A stretch of DNA of 64,000 nucleotides from Streptomyces sp. NBC_01571 (GCF_026339875.1 NZ_JAPEPZ010000001.1:8246001-8310000); one strand, 5' to 3'. Shown: positions 26,960-35,665, numbered from the stretch's first letter. The notes: a model not told the origin generated them from the letters alone. Made by a program: numbers and translations.

Positions 26960-27079
26960 TCAGGCCTGGACGGAGTACGGGCACTGACAGGCGGCCGACG
27001 TCAGGCGCACGTCGCCGGTGCGGCGCACCGCAATCTTCTTGGAGCCGGCCTTCTTACGCATGGCGACAGTCGACTTCAT
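26960..27079 (-). CDS. 39-residue basic peptide, candidate precursor of the M50/TPR cassette
   Basis: ATG 27077-27079 has GAAAGGA 5-11 bases upstream and the frame ends at TGA 26960-26962. The peptide is very basic in its first half (MKSTVAMRKKAGSKKIAVRR) and ends DVRLTSAACQCPYSVQA, with two cysteines, one tyrosine and small or hydroxyl residues. That two-part plan, charged leader and Cys/Ser/Thr-containing core, fits a RiPP precursor or processed signal peptide. It stands first in the cassette, 82 bp before the PqqD-M50 gene, with a strong hairpin in the gap. No homologous family is recalled. Most size cut-offs would miss it. Confidence 0.65.
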   Translation of the reverse strand: MKSTVAMRKKAGSKKIAVRRTGDVRLTSAACQCPYSVQA

Positions 27080-27380
27080 GACGGTCCTTTCTCGACGGGT
27101 GGCACACCGACCGGCGGTCGGCGGCAATCAAAGATCTTCCAGCCGGACCGCGGGAGCAAGGTCCGATCGCGCCAATCGGATCGCCCGGGAGGCTCGTCTC
27201 GAGGGCAGGGTTCGCAAGAAAGCGTTTCCGCTCCGCGGCGCGGTGCCGAGGCCGCGGTTCGGTGCTGATTCCGTCGCACGTACACCTCCGACATCGTTGC
27301 CAGGCGGCAACGGAAGCCTGTTTTCCCATCTGGGACCACTCGAAGTCCGGGTGCGGAAAGAGGAATCCTCCGGCCGTGGT

Positions 27381-27418
27381 GCAAAAAGCGGAGCGCACCC
27401 CGCCGGATTCCGTTTTTT
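27381..27418. terminator. A-tract/T-tract hairpin upstream of the divergent small ORFs
   Basis: GCAAAAAGCGGA is followed 16 bases later by TCCGTTTTTTT; the arms pair with one mismatch and are flanked by A and T runs. Seven consecutive T residues are rare in this G+C-rich DNA. It could be a factor-independent terminator working in both directions, or part of an A+T-rich promoter region for the peptide cassette. Confidence 0.4.
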
Positions 27419-27452
27419 TCGAGCTCTGTTTTCCTGGGCTTAAAGGAGAGCA

Positions 27453-27563
27453 ATGAAATCGCCAAGTATCGGCCCGGTCACACTCCGTACATCGCCGCCT
27501 CGTCGCCTGTACCTGAAGAAGGACAGCGGTTTCCGGATATCGGACACATCGGCCGGACGGTGA
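27453..27563 (+). CDS. Possible 36-residue basic peptide, divergent from the peptide cassette
   Basis: ATG 27453 is preceded by AAAGGAGAGCA, the best ribosome binding site of the area, and the frame stops at TGA 27561-27563. The product starts MKSPSIGPVTLRTSPPRRLY and continues LKKDSGFRISDTSAGR. Like the 39-residue peptide it starts MKS and is basic, but it has no cysteine. Codon choice is less G+C-biased than in the surroundings. It may be a second peptide of the system or a chance frame. Confidence 0.35.
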   Translation: MKSPSIGPVTLRTSPPRRLYLKKDSGFRISDTSAGR

Positions 27564-28076
27564 GGGTCGCCATCGGCCACCGCGTCTCCTCCTCCGCTTC
27601 GGCCATGGGCGTTCCTGCCGGCCCCTCCGCGGTGCTCGGGCCTCACCGGCCCCGTGCCGTCTCTGGGCATGTCCCCGTCAGTCGACCGCTTTCGGGCTCG
27701 TGTCGTCGTCGGACGACACCGACGCGGAACCGGGCCTGCGGCGATCCCCGCACCCCGTGTCCGTCCAGGAGTGAGCGGGACGGGCTCACCGATGGGGCCG
27801 GAGATCCGGAGACACCCAGCCCACACACACTCAAGTGCCCGGGTGCGGGCGGCCGTCGTCCTCGTCCTCGGTCGCTCTCGGATCCGTGGGCGCCGGAGCG
27901 GTCGACGGCGGATCCGGACCGGACCGACGTGGCCGATACGGGTCGGCGGCGGCAGCGTCAGCCCCTGCGGGCGCGCCCGATCTGACGGGTGGTCCGCCTG
28001 GCGGCGCGGGAATCTCCCCTGCTCCTGGGGGCCTTCGTGCCGGCGGCGGCGACGTCCAGGGGGTGTGCCGGACGTC
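27564..28076. other. No confident gene (about 510 bp)
   Basis: Several frames are open on both strands, but none combines a start signal with protein-like sequence; the translations are dominated by Arg, Pro and Ser as expected for shadow frames. No repeat or tRNA was seen. The minus strand just downstream of the HxlR gene stop may serve as its 3' region. Confidence 0.5.
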
Positions 28077-28526
28077 CTAGAGCCCCGGACGGTTCACTTC
28101 CTCCAGCACGGTCACCAGCCCGCCCCCCTCCAGGGGCTCGCCGCACCGGGCGCAGACGACCCGGGTCTCCACATCGGCACCGCACGTGTGCAGGAACCGA
28201 GGTGCGGGGGGTGGGTCCTGCAGGTGCCGAAGGCCCCATTCCCGGAGCCCGATCAGGACCGGCTCCAGCGCCTGTCCCGCGGCCGTCAGGTGGTATTCGA
28301 AGCGGGGCGGGCGGTCCTGGTACTGGCGGCGCTCCAGGATCCCGGCGGCCTCCAGGGATCGCAGCCGCTTGGTGAGAACGTCGCGCGGCGCTCCGGTGTT
28401 GGCGCGGATGTCGGCGTAGCGCCGGACTCCCATGAACACCTCGCGCAACACCAGGAGCGACCACCGCTCTCCTACGAGGTCGAGGGTCCCGGCTATGGGG
28501 CAGGCGCGTGGCTGGGTGTCGGACAT
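28077..28526 (-). CDS. HxlR-family transcriptional regulator
   Basis: The 149-residue product begins RACPIAGTLDLVGERWSLLVL, the HxlR signature, followed by the winged helix (RRYADIRANTGAPRDVLTKR, LEAAGILERRQYQDRPPRFE). A C-terminal extension contains HTCG and VVCARCGE, which could bind zinc or sense redox. HxlR proteins are dimeric regulators often responding to aldehydes or oxidants. It is divergent from a GlxA-family gene with 82 bp between starts, and AGTT-N13-AACT within that gap could be its site. Confidence 0.88.
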   Translation of the reverse strand: MSDTQPRACPIAGTLDLVGERWSLLVLREVFMGVRRYADIRANTGAPRDVLTKRLRSLEAAGILERRQYQDRPPRFEYHLTAAGQALEPVLIGLREWGLRHLQDPPPAPRFLHTCGADVETRVVCARCGEPLEGGGLVTVLEEVNRPGL

Positions 28527-28608
28527 GCCGTAATCCTAGTTGGTTTGTTTTGCGAACTCACTGCGCATAGCATCGACCGTAACCCCATGTCCGGTCCGGA
28601 GGCATTCG

Positions 28609-29631
28609 ATGAACCACAAGCGCGCCGGAACCGACCCGCTCCTCGTGACGATCTTCGTTTTTCCCGGCGTCCGACTGCTGGACGTGACCGGTCCGATCGA
28701 AGTGTTCACCTCGGCGAACGACTTCGGCGCCCACTACCGGTTGAGCATGGTCTCGGCCGACGGGAACGAGGTGACGACGTCGGCTGGGACCCGTCTCGGC
28801 GTCGACATGGCCGTCGCGGACGCGCAGGAGGCCAGCGACGTCCTGGTCATTCCCGGTGGGCCGGGCTGGGATCGGATGATCAAGGACGACGCGCTGCTGG
28901 ACATCGTGCGGGGGCTCGACGCGAACTCGCGCTGTACGGCTTCCGTCTGTACCGGCGCCTTCCTGCTGGCCGCCGCCGGTCTTCTGGACGGCCGCAGCGC
29001 CGCCACCCACTGGCGCCACTCACGGCAGTTGGCCCTGCGTTTTCCCGCCGTCGAGGTCAAGCCGGACGCGATCTTCGTGCGGGACGGCAAGGTGATGACC
29101 TCGGCCGGGGTCACCGCGGGCATCGACCTCTCGCTGGCTCTGGTGGAAGAGCACTACGGGGCCGAAGTGGCCCGCGCGGTGGCCAAGGACCTGGTGGTCT
29201 TCATGCAACGGCCCGGTGGACAGTCCCAGTTCAGCGTTCGCGCCCGCGCCGCGCACACCCGCCAGGACATGCTCCGCCGGGTGCTGGACGCCGTCGCGGA
29301 GGACCCCGCCGCCAACCACACGCTGTCCGCCATGGCGCGCCGGGCCGGCATCAGCTCCCGCCATGTGACCCGGCTCTTCTGCGACGAGTTGGGCATGACA
29401 CCGGCCCGGTACGTGGAGCAGGTCCGGATGGAGGCGGCGCAGGCGATGCTGGAATGCGGGGACGACCCCATGGCCGTGATCGCCCGCCGTACGGGGTTCG
29501 GATCGCCCGAGTCGCTGCGCAGGGCGTTCGTACGGAACCTCAAGGTGACTCCGGGTGTGTTCCGGGCGCGGTTCCACACCACCGGAGTGGCGGCTGCCGG
29601 GGCCCAGGAGGGACCGGGCGGAGAGGGTTGA
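28609..29631 (+). CDS. GlxA-family transcriptional regulator (DJ-1/PfpI domain plus AraC HTH)
   Basis: The 340-residue product has an N-terminal DJ-1/PfpI-like domain (TIFVFPGVRLLDVTGPIEVF, VLVIPGGPGWD, ASVCTGAFLLAAAGLLDGR) and a C-terminal AraC-type double helix-turn-helix (LSAMARRAGISSRHVTRLFC, AVIARRTGFGSPESLRRAF). ATG 28609 follows CCGGAGG at a good distance. Such proteins sense small ligands and activate nearby genes; the target is unknown, since the only close neighbour is the divergent HxlR gene. Confidence 0.9.
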   Translation: MNHKRAGTDPLLVTIFVFPGVRLLDVTGPIEVFTSANDFGAHYRLSMVSADGNEVTTSAGTRLGVDMAVADAQEASDVLVIPGGPGWDRMIKDDALLDIVRGLDANSRCTASVCTGAFLLAAAGLLDGRSAATHWRHSRQLALRFPAVEVKPDAIFVRDGKVMTSAGVTAGIDLSLALVEEHYGAEVARAVAKDLVVFMQRPGGQSQFSVRARAAHTRQDMLRRVLDAVAEDPAANHTLSAMARRAGISSRHVTRLFCDELGMTPARYVEQVRMEAAQAMLECGDDPMAVIARRTGFGSPESLRRAFVRNLKVTPGVFRARFHTTGVAAAGAQEGPGGEG

Positions 29632-29678
29632 GCCGGCACTCGGAACGGGAGACGGCCGGTACCGTGAGCGGACTTCTC

Positions 29679-29727
29679 CTCGCGGCACCATGACAGGTGC
29701 TCGCGGCACCATGACAGGTCCTCGCGG
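29679..29727. repeat. 21-bp tandem direct repeat
   Basis: CTCGCGGCACCATGACAGGT followed by G or C occurs at 29679-29699 and 29700-29720, and a partial third copy starts at 29721. The unit contains ATGACA but no long frame. Confidence 0.85.
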
Positions 29728-29940
29728 GGAGTGAGCGGTCCTGGTGGCACGTGACGTCAGGCAGTGCAGTTGCCCGGCCGAGGAGCCGGAACCCCAACAA
29801 GCCTCCGCGGAGGGCCTCTTGCACCTCCTGCCGAGACCTCGCCGCAGCACCCCCTGAGGCAGTACCCCGCCGCAGCACTTCCCCCCGGCGGCCCCCGCCG
29901 CCCCCGCCCGGCGTGACTCCCCGCGCCGGGCAGTGGCTGC

Positions 29941-29967
29941 CCCGGCCGGTCCCTTGTTCCGGCCGGG
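29941..29967 (-). terminator. Hairpin terminator of the 2-oxoglutarate dehydrogenase gene
   Basis: CCCGGCCGG and CCGGCCGGG form a perfect 9-bp stem with a 9-nt loop, 13 bases beyond the stop codon of the minus-strand gene. Confidence 0.75.
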
Positions 29968-29979
29968 CTTCCATGTCCG

Positions 29980-32739
29980 TCAGGCGAACGCCCGCCCGAC
30001 GAGGTCCCGCTGTTCGGCGGTGTGACGGCGGGCGGACCCGACCGCCGGAGCGGAGGCCGCCGGGCGGCTCACACACCCCACAGGGGCGGTGACCAGAGGA
30101 GTCACACGCGGTGCGACGAAGGTCCACGCGCCCTGGTTGGCCGGCTCCTCCTGGACCCAGCGCACGTCGACGCCGGACGGATACCGGGACAGTTCCGCCC
30201 GCAACTCCTCGGCCGGGAAGGGGTACAACCGCTCCAGCCGGACGATGGCGGTCCCGTCCTCTCCCGAGTCACGCCGGTGCGCGTCCAGGTCGTAGAAGAC
30301 CTTGCCCGAACACAGCAGAACCCGTTCGGTCCGCGCGGGGTCCTGCGTGGTGTCCGGGACGACCGGGCGGAAGGAGCCTTCGGTGAACTCCTCCAGGCCG
30401 GAGGTCGCGGCCTTCGACCGCAGCATGGACTTGGGGGTGAAGACCACCAGCGGCCTGCGGGCCGCGTCGAGGCCCTGTTCCCTGAGCAGATGGAAGTAGT
30501 TGGCCGGTAGCGAGGGGTTGGCGACGGTCAGGTTGTCGTCGGCGCACAACTGCAGGAAGCGTTCCATGCGGGCGGAGGAGTGGTCCGGCCCCTGTCCCTC
30601 CAGGCCGTGCGGCAGCAGCAGCGTGACCCCCGACCGCTGCCCCCATTTCTGCTCCGAGGAGGAGATGTACTCGTCGACGACGGTCTGGGCGCCGTTGGCG
30701 AAGTCGCCGAACTGCGCCTCCCACAGCACCAGGGCATCCGGGCGGGCCAGGGAGTAGCCGTATTCGAAGGCGAGCACGGCGAGTTCGGACAGGAGGGAGT
30801 CGTACGGCGTGAACCGTGCCGCTTCCGCACCGAGCGAGTCCAGGGGTGTGTGCTGCCGCCCCGTACGACGGTCGGTGAGGACGGCGTGCCGCTGGCCGAA
30901 GGTGCCCCGCCGGGAGTCCTGCCCGGACAGCCGGACCGGCACTCCGTCCAGGAGCAGCGATCCGACCGCGAGCGCCTCCGCGGTGGCCCAGTCGACCTTC
31001 CCGCTGTCGAACATGGCAGCCCGCCGCTCCAGTTGGGGCAGGACGCGCGGGTGCGGGGTGAACTCCCGCGGCAGGTCGATCTGGGTGCCCAGGATGTGCC
31101 GCAACGTCATCTCGGCGACGGCCGTCACGGGCCGGCGGACCGGGGGAGCCGCGACTCCACCGGCCGGAAGCGACTCGTGGTCCGGCGAGGACGCCCCCGC
31201 CGTCTCGGTGAAGGCTCGCTGGAGTTGGTCGCGATAGCTCTGCCGGGCGCATTCGGCCTCCTGCTCGCTGATCACGCCCGTGCTGTGCAGCGACTCCGCG
31301 TACAACTTCCGTACGGACGGCCGCGCGGCGATACGGTCGTACATGGCCGGCTGGGTGATGGAGGGGTCGTCGACCTCGCTGTGCCCGTGGCGCCGGTAGC
31401 AGACCAGATCGACGACCACGTCCTTGTGGAACGTCTGACGGTAGTCGAAGGCCAACTGCGCGACCCGGGCGACCGCTTCGGGATCGTCCCCGTTGACATG
31501 GAAGATGGGAGCCTCGACGGTCCGCGCGACATCGGTCGCGTACGTACTCGACCGGCCGACGGCGGGAGCGGTGGTGAACCCCAGCTGGTTGTTGATGACC
31601 AGGTGGACGGTACCGCCGGTCGCGTAGCCCGGCAGTTGGGACATGTTCAGCGTCTCCGCGACCACTCCCTGCCCCGCGAGGGCGGCGTCACCGTGGACCA
31701 CCACGGGCAGTACGGAGAACAGCCCCTCCCCGTCCTCCGTGAGATCCTGCCGCCCCCGCACGACTCCCTGCGCCACGGGCCCCACGATCTCAAGGTGAGA
31801 GGGGTTCGCCACCACGGAGACCGCGATCGCGTGGCCGTCCGGGGTGTGGAAGGTGCCGGCGGCCCCGAGGTGGTACTTCACGTCGCCCGAGCCCTGTGCG
31901 GACCGGACGTCGACCGCGTCCTCGAACTCGTCGAAGATCTGGGCGTAGGGCTTGCCCACGATGTTGGCGAGTACGTTCAGCCGGCCGCGGTGCGCCATCC
32001 CGATGACCACCTCGCGCAGCGCCAGCCGCGCGGCACGCTCGAGGACCGTGTCCAGCAGGACGATCGCCGACTCCCCGCCCTCCAGCGAATACCGCTTCTG
32101 CCCGACGTACTTGGTGTGCAGGAACGTCTCGAACGCCTCGGCGGATCCCAGACGGTGCAGAATCCGCAGCTGCTCGGCGCGTCCCGGGCGGGGCGGCGGA
32201 ACTTCGACACGCCGCTGGATCCAGAGCCGCTCCTGCTGGTTCTGGATGTGCATGTACTCGATGCCCGTGGGGCCGCAGTACGCGTCACGGAGTGTCCGCA
32301 GGACATCACGGAGCGCCATCCGCTGGTTCCCCGCGAAGCCGTCGACGGGGAACTCGCGGGCGGTGTCCGCGGCGTCGAGGCCGTGCCCCGACGGCTCCAG
32401 GTCCGGGTGGCCGGCGGACGGCTCGGCGGACAGGGGATTGGTGGCGGCCGCCAGGTGTCCGCGGACGCGGTACGAGTGGATCAGTGCCGCGACACGGACC
32501 GCCTTGACCACGAGGTCGGCGTCCCTCTCCCGCTCCGTCGGCGTGTGCACGGCCGCGCCGACAGGCGGAGGTACGGCCTCCGGCTCCGTCGCGGACGCCC
32601 GGAAGAAGTCCCGCCAGACCCGCTCGACCGAGTCGGGATCGCGGAGATACCGCTCCCGGAACTCTTCGACGAGCCATTCGTTGATACCGAATTCCGCCTG
32701 GTGCGGGATGGAGAGAGCAGTGCCTGATCGTGATGCCAC
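29980..32739 (-). CDS. sucA: 2-oxoglutarate dehydrogenase E1-type protein, short form without acyltransferase domain
   Basis: The 919-residue protein is a ThDP-dependent 2-oxoacid dehydrogenase E1. The N-terminus FGINEWLVEEFRERYLRDPD matches the actinobacterial multifunctional Kgd/SucA start. E1 blocks follow: IGMAHRGRLNVLANIVGKPY, VHGDAALAGQGVVAETLN, INNQLGFTTAP, YRRHGHSEVDDPS and GVTLLLPHGLEGQGPDHSSA. Typical Streptomyces Kgd is near 1270 residues because it also has an E2-like acyltransferase domain; that part is absent here, so the size is like E. coli SucA. It may be a paralog, working as a 2-oxoacid decarboxylase or with a separate E2. GTG 32739 is used; AAGAAGG lies about 11 bases upstream. 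Confidence 0.85.
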   Translation of the reverse strand: MASRSGTALSIPHQAEFGINEWLVEEFRERYLRDPDSVERVWRDFFRASATEPEAVPPPVGAAVHTPTERERDADLVVKAVRVAALIHSYRVRGHLAAATNPLSAEPSAGHPDLEPSGHGLDAADTAREFPVDGFAGNQRMALRDVLRTLRDAYCGPTGIEYMHIQNQQERLWIQRRVEVPPPRPGRAEQLRILHRLGSAEAFETFLHTKYVGQKRYSLEGGESAIVLLDTVLERAARLALREVVIGMAHRGRLNVLANIVGKPYAQIFDEFEDAVDVRSAQGSGDVKYHLGAAGTFHTPDGHAIAVSVVANPSHLEIVGPVAQGVVRGRQDLTEDGEGLFSVLPVVVHGDAALAGQGVVAETLNMSQLPGYATGGTVHLVINNQLGFTTAPAVGRSSTYATDVARTVEAPIFHVNGDDPEAVARVAQLAFDYRQTFHKDVVVDLVCYRRHGHSEVDDPSITQPAMYDRIAARPSVRKLYAESLHSTGVISEQEAECARQSYRDQLQRAFTETAGASSPDHESLPAGGVAAPPVRRPVTAVAEMTLRHILGTQIDLPREFTPHPRVLPQLERRAAMFDSGKVDWATAEALAVGSLLLDGVPVRLSGQDSRRGTFGQRHAVLTDRRTGRQHTPLDSLGAEAARFTPYDSLLSELAVLAFEYGYSLARPDALVLWEAQFGDFANGAQTVVDEYISSSEQKWGQRSGVTLLLPHGLEGQGPDHSSARMERFLQLCADDNLTVANPSLPANYFHLLREQGLDAARRPLVVFTPKSMLRSKAATSGLEEFTEGSFRPVVPDTTQDPARTERVLLCSGKVFYDLDAHRRDSGEDGTAIVRLERLYPFPAEELRAELSRYPSGVDVRWVQEEPANQGAWTFVAPRVTPLVTAPVGCVSRPAASAPAVGSARRHTAEQRDLVGRAFA

Positions 32740-33058
32740 GGCGTAGAACGCCTTCTTTCCACATACGGAGACCGTCGCGGGCGGCGTGGCCAGCCGACCA
32801 CGCCGCCGTTGGGGCCGAGGTGGTCCGCGGCGATGAGGACCGTCGACCTCGTGCGCTGTCCACGAGGCTACGAGGGCTCCACGGCACGACGGGATACGCG
32901 AGCGTGCCAGGACTGCGGCAGATCAGGACGTGACCCCCGCGCGTCCACGGCATGTCCGGATGTGAGGGCCCGGTGTCCTCCGGCACGGCCATGGCCGTCG
33001 CCCCGAGCCGCGTTCCACGGAAGAACTCCGTCTTCACCCGGACCCGGGAGGGACCTGT
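32740..33058. other. Divergent promoter region (about 320 bp) with a hairpin at 32780-32807
   Basis: The gap lies between the divergent sucA-like and DUF6884 genes. A perfect 10-bp inverted repeat GGCGGCGTGG / CCACGCCGCC with an 8-nt spacer occupies 32780-32807, 41 bp upstream of the sucA-like start. It could be an operator or a leader hairpin. No gene is seen. Confidence 0.5.
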
Positions 33059-33502
33059 ATGACTCCGAACGAACACACCGGCGGCGTCGCCCCGGAACTG
33101 ATCGTCATCCCCTGCGGGGCGCGCAAACTGGACCACCGCGCCAGGGCGGCGGACATGTACATCGGCTCCTACCACCGCGCGTGCCGAAGGGCCGCCGAGG
33201 CACTCCGGCCGGATCGGCTCGTGATCCTCTCCGCCCGCTACGGTCTGCTCGGCCTCGACGACGAGATCGACCCCTACGACACGGCGCACGGCGCCGCCGA
33301 CGCGGTGACCGCCCGCCTGCTTCAGGACCAGGCGGCGGAGCGCGGCATCACGGACCTCGACCCCGTCGTGGTGCTCGGCGGTGCCCGTCATGTCACTCTC
33401 GCCAAGACGGTGTGGCCGCACGCCCTGACCCCGCTGAGCGGAACGCGCGGCATGGGCGAGCAGGTGGCGCGACTCGCGGCGATGGCGCGCTCGGCGCGCT
33501 GA
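33059..33502 (+). CDS. DUF6884-type protein
   Basis: The 147-residue product has LIVIPCGARKLDHRARAADM, LVILSARYGLLGLDDEIDPY and VVVLGGARHVTLAKTVWP, the conserved blocks of DUF6884 proteins. The fold is probably related to nucleotide or deoxyribosyl-binding Rossmann proteins, and members are common in phage and mobile regions; function unknown. GGGAGGGACC precedes ATG 33059. It stands alone between the sucA-like gene and the TDT transporter. Confidence 0.75.
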   Translation: MTPNEHTGGVAPELIVIPCGARKLDHRARAADMYIGSYHRACRRAAEALRPDRLVILSARYGLLGLDDEIDPYDTAHGAADAVTARLLQDQAAERGITDLDPVVVLGGARHVTLAKTVWPHALTPLSGTRGMGEQVARLAAMARSAR

Positions 33503-33868
33503 CGGCTTCCCCTGGACGGGGAGCGAGGAACGGATTCCGTGGGACGGGTGGCGCCGGACGGGTGGCGAGGGGCGGATCCGTCGTGCCCGAGCGGACGGGA
33601 TGGCTCCGGCACGACGGAGTACGCGGGACAGGGAGAGCGGCATGACAGGCCCCATCGTGGCCCGGGCTCGGGCGGCATCCGTCGCCAGGTCCTGATGTGA
33701 GGGCGTTGTGGCACTCGCTGTTGTGCGGCGGGAACGAGAGGCGGCCATAGCCTCGGGAGGCCAACGGGCCGACGGACTTGGCCGCGACCCGCGTTCTGTT
33801 GGGCTGGGGCCCCGGACGGCCGGTTCACGACGGTGACCACCCAGACGAGGAAAGAGGCGTTCCACGCC
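33503..33868. other. Intergenic region (about 365 bp) with a hairpin at 33577-33618
   Basis: TCCGTCGTGCC (33577-33587) pairs perfectly with GGCACGACGGA (33608-33618) around a 20-nt loop, 75 bp after the DUF6884 stop, and may act as terminator. The rest looks like the promoter of the TDT transporter; no gene seen. Confidence 0.5.
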
Positions 33869-35020
33869 GTGACACCCCATCCCAGCAGTGCCCGAGCCGT
33901 CCCGATCGAGGGCGACGTGGCCCCCGGAGTTCCCCTTCCGGCCCGTCCACCGCTGCCCACGGCGAACGTGACAGGTCGTCCGCTGTTCGGCCCCAGTTGG
34001 TTCGCGGCCGTCATGGGCACCGGCATCGTCGCCAACGCGGTGGTCACCCTGCCCCGGAGCCTGCCCGGACTGCGGACCGCCGCCACGGTGGTCTGGTCGG
34101 GAGCGGGCCTGCTGCTCGTCGTACTCGCGGTCGGCTACCTACGTCAGCGGGCGCTGCGCGTGCACGCCGCCGATCCGACGCAGGCTCAGTTCTTCGGCGC
34201 GCCCGCCGTGGCCTTCCTGACGGTGGGCGCCGGCGCGCTGCAACTCGGCCGGCCGGTGATCGGCGAACGGGCCGCGCTGGACGTGGACTTGACGCTGTGG
34301 TCGCTCGGTACCGCACTCGGTCTCGCCACGGCCGCCACGGTGCCGTACCTGATGGTCACCCGGCACCGGTTCGCACCGGACGCGGCGTTCGGCGGCTGGC
34401 TGATGCCGGTGGTACCGCCGCTGGTGTCCGCCACGACGGGCGCGCTGCTCGTCCCGCACATGCCCGCCGGGCAACCGCGGCTGGCCCTCGTGCTGGGCTG
34501 CTACGCGATGTTCGGGCTCGGACTGTTGGCCGCCCTGCTGGTGCTGGCCATGGTCTACAGCCGCCTGGTGCACCATGACGCGCCCACCGGCGCGATGGTG
34601 CCCACGGTGTGGATCGGGCTGGGTGCGCTCGGGCAGATCGTGACGGGACTGGGCGCGCTGGCCACGGCGGCGCCAGCCGCGCTGCCCGTGCCGTACGTGC
34701 ACGGCACGGCAGTTCTCGCGCTGCTGGGCGGGGTCGGGGTGTGGGGCTTCGCCATGCTGTGGCTGGCACTCGCCACGGCGCTGACGGTACGGGAGTTCAG
34801 GGCGGGGCTGTCCTTCGCGCCCACCTGGTGGTCTTTCATCTTCCCCCTCGGCGCCTGCGTCACCGGCACCTCGGCCCTCGCGGCCCGTACCGGCTCACAG
34901 GTGTTCGTCTGGGCTGCCGTCGTCCTCTACGTACTGCTCGTCGCCGCGTGGGTCGTGGTGGCCTACCGCTCACTGCGGCACGCCGCCGCGCACACGGGCG
35001 GGCCGCGGAACCGCGCGTAG
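33869..35020 (+). CDS. TDT-family transporter (tellurite-resistance/dicarboxylate, SLAC1/TehA fold)
   Basis: The 383-residue product has about ten membrane segments and the TDT entry motif FGPSWFAAVMGTGIVANAV. Later helices carry LMPVVPPLVSATTGALLVPH and WSFIFPLGACVTGTSALA, also family-typical. Members move C4-dicarboxylates, sulfite or anions. GTG 33869 with AAGAGG upstream is the preferred start; GTG 33833 is in frame and would add 12 residues. It is not obviously linked to its neighbours. Confidence 0.85.
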   Translation: MTPHPSSARAVPIEGDVAPGVPLPARPPLPTANVTGRPLFGPSWFAAVMGTGIVANAVVTLPRSLPGLRTAATVVWSGAGLLLVVLAVGYLRQRALRVHAADPTQAQFFGAPAVAFLTVGAGALQLGRPVIGERAALDVDLTLWSLGTALGLATAATVPYLMVTRHRFAPDAAFGGWLMPVVPPLVSATTGALLVPHMPAGQPRLALVLGCYAMFGLGLLAALLVLAMVYSRLVHHDAPTGAMVPTVWIGLGALGQIVTGLGALATAAPAALPVPYVHGTAVLALLGGVGVWGFAMLWLALATALTVREFRAGLSFAPTWWSFIFPLGACVTGTSALAARTGSQVFVWAAVVLYVLLVAAWVVVAYRSLRHAAAHTGGPRNRA

Positions 35021-35074
35021 CCCAGCGCCTCGGCGAGGCCGTCGACATCGCGCCTGGCGCCCGCGTCCAGAGCT

Positions 35075-35665
35075 TCAGAACTTCCAGTCCAGTTCACGGG
35101 TGTCGACGACGACACGTTCGTAACACTCGAGGAGTTCACCGCTCTCCAACGCGGTGGCCGTCATGTCCAGCAGAGCAGGCAGCGAGGCCCACATCGGGTG
35201 GGCCTCGAAGCGGCAGCCCGACTCGTGGTCGGCATCCCCGATCCGGCCGCGGACGCGGGTCGGGCGCTGGTCGATCACCAGGTGATCACCGGCCCCGTCC
35301 GCGGCGAAGGGGATCCACTGCCGGTGCCACCACGGCCCGAACTCGGACTCCGCGTCGCCGTCGTCCGCCGCCTCGGTGGCGGAGAGGTCGGATTCGTAGA
35401 TCCTGGTCCGCCTCTTCCACGCGTCCACGATGAGGCGGGTGCTCAGCGGCATCCAGAACGGTGGCAGAAGAACGGCGTGCTCGGTCCCGTCGTGCCTCAG
35501 CAGCGACTCTCTCAGAGGGTCGGGAAAGGGTGAGCCGATGGTCTGCTCGGCCGCGGTGATCTCCGCGGGGTCGGCGGGTGGCCCCAGCCGTGCGAAGGTG
35601 TGCGGCGCGTGTTCCGCGAGCCATGCCTCGATCCGGTTCCAGGATCCTGCCGTCGACGAAGTCAT
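35075..35665 (-). CDS. SMI1/KNR4 family protein
   Basis: The 196-residue product has the SMI1/KNR4 outline: an N-terminal helix WNRIEAWLAEHAPHTFARLG, the EITAAEQTIGSPFPDPLRES motif, then HDG, and the mid-region WHRQWIPFAADGAGDHLVID. SMI1/KNR4 proteins often serve as immunity proteins in polymorphic toxin systems, but many stand alone. No toxin gene is adjacent, so the role here is unknown. It is convergent with the TDT transporter. Confidence 0.85.
   Translation of the reverse strand: MTSSTAGSWNRIEAWLAEHAPHTFARLGPPADPAEITAAEQTIGSPFPDPLRESLLRHDGTEHAVLLPPFWMPLSTRLIVDAWKRRTRIYESDLSATEAADDGDAESEFGPWWHRQWIPFAADGAGDHLVIDQRPTRVRGRIGDADHESGCRFEAHPMWASLPALLDMTATALESGELLECYERVVVDTRELDWKF

Larger units (their letters stand above)
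29632..29979. other. Intergenic region between convergent genes (about 350 bp)
   Basis: This gap contains a 21-bp direct repeat (29679-29727) and a perfect hairpin (29941-29967). The remainder is C-rich sequence without a convincing reading frame. Confidence 0.6.

Noticed and set aside
27018..27465. Open frames of 114-141 codons on both strands upstream of the peptide gene
   Set aside because: They overlap the promoter region and the peptide gene, lack start signals, and have mixed codon bias; the 39-codon gene explains the region better.
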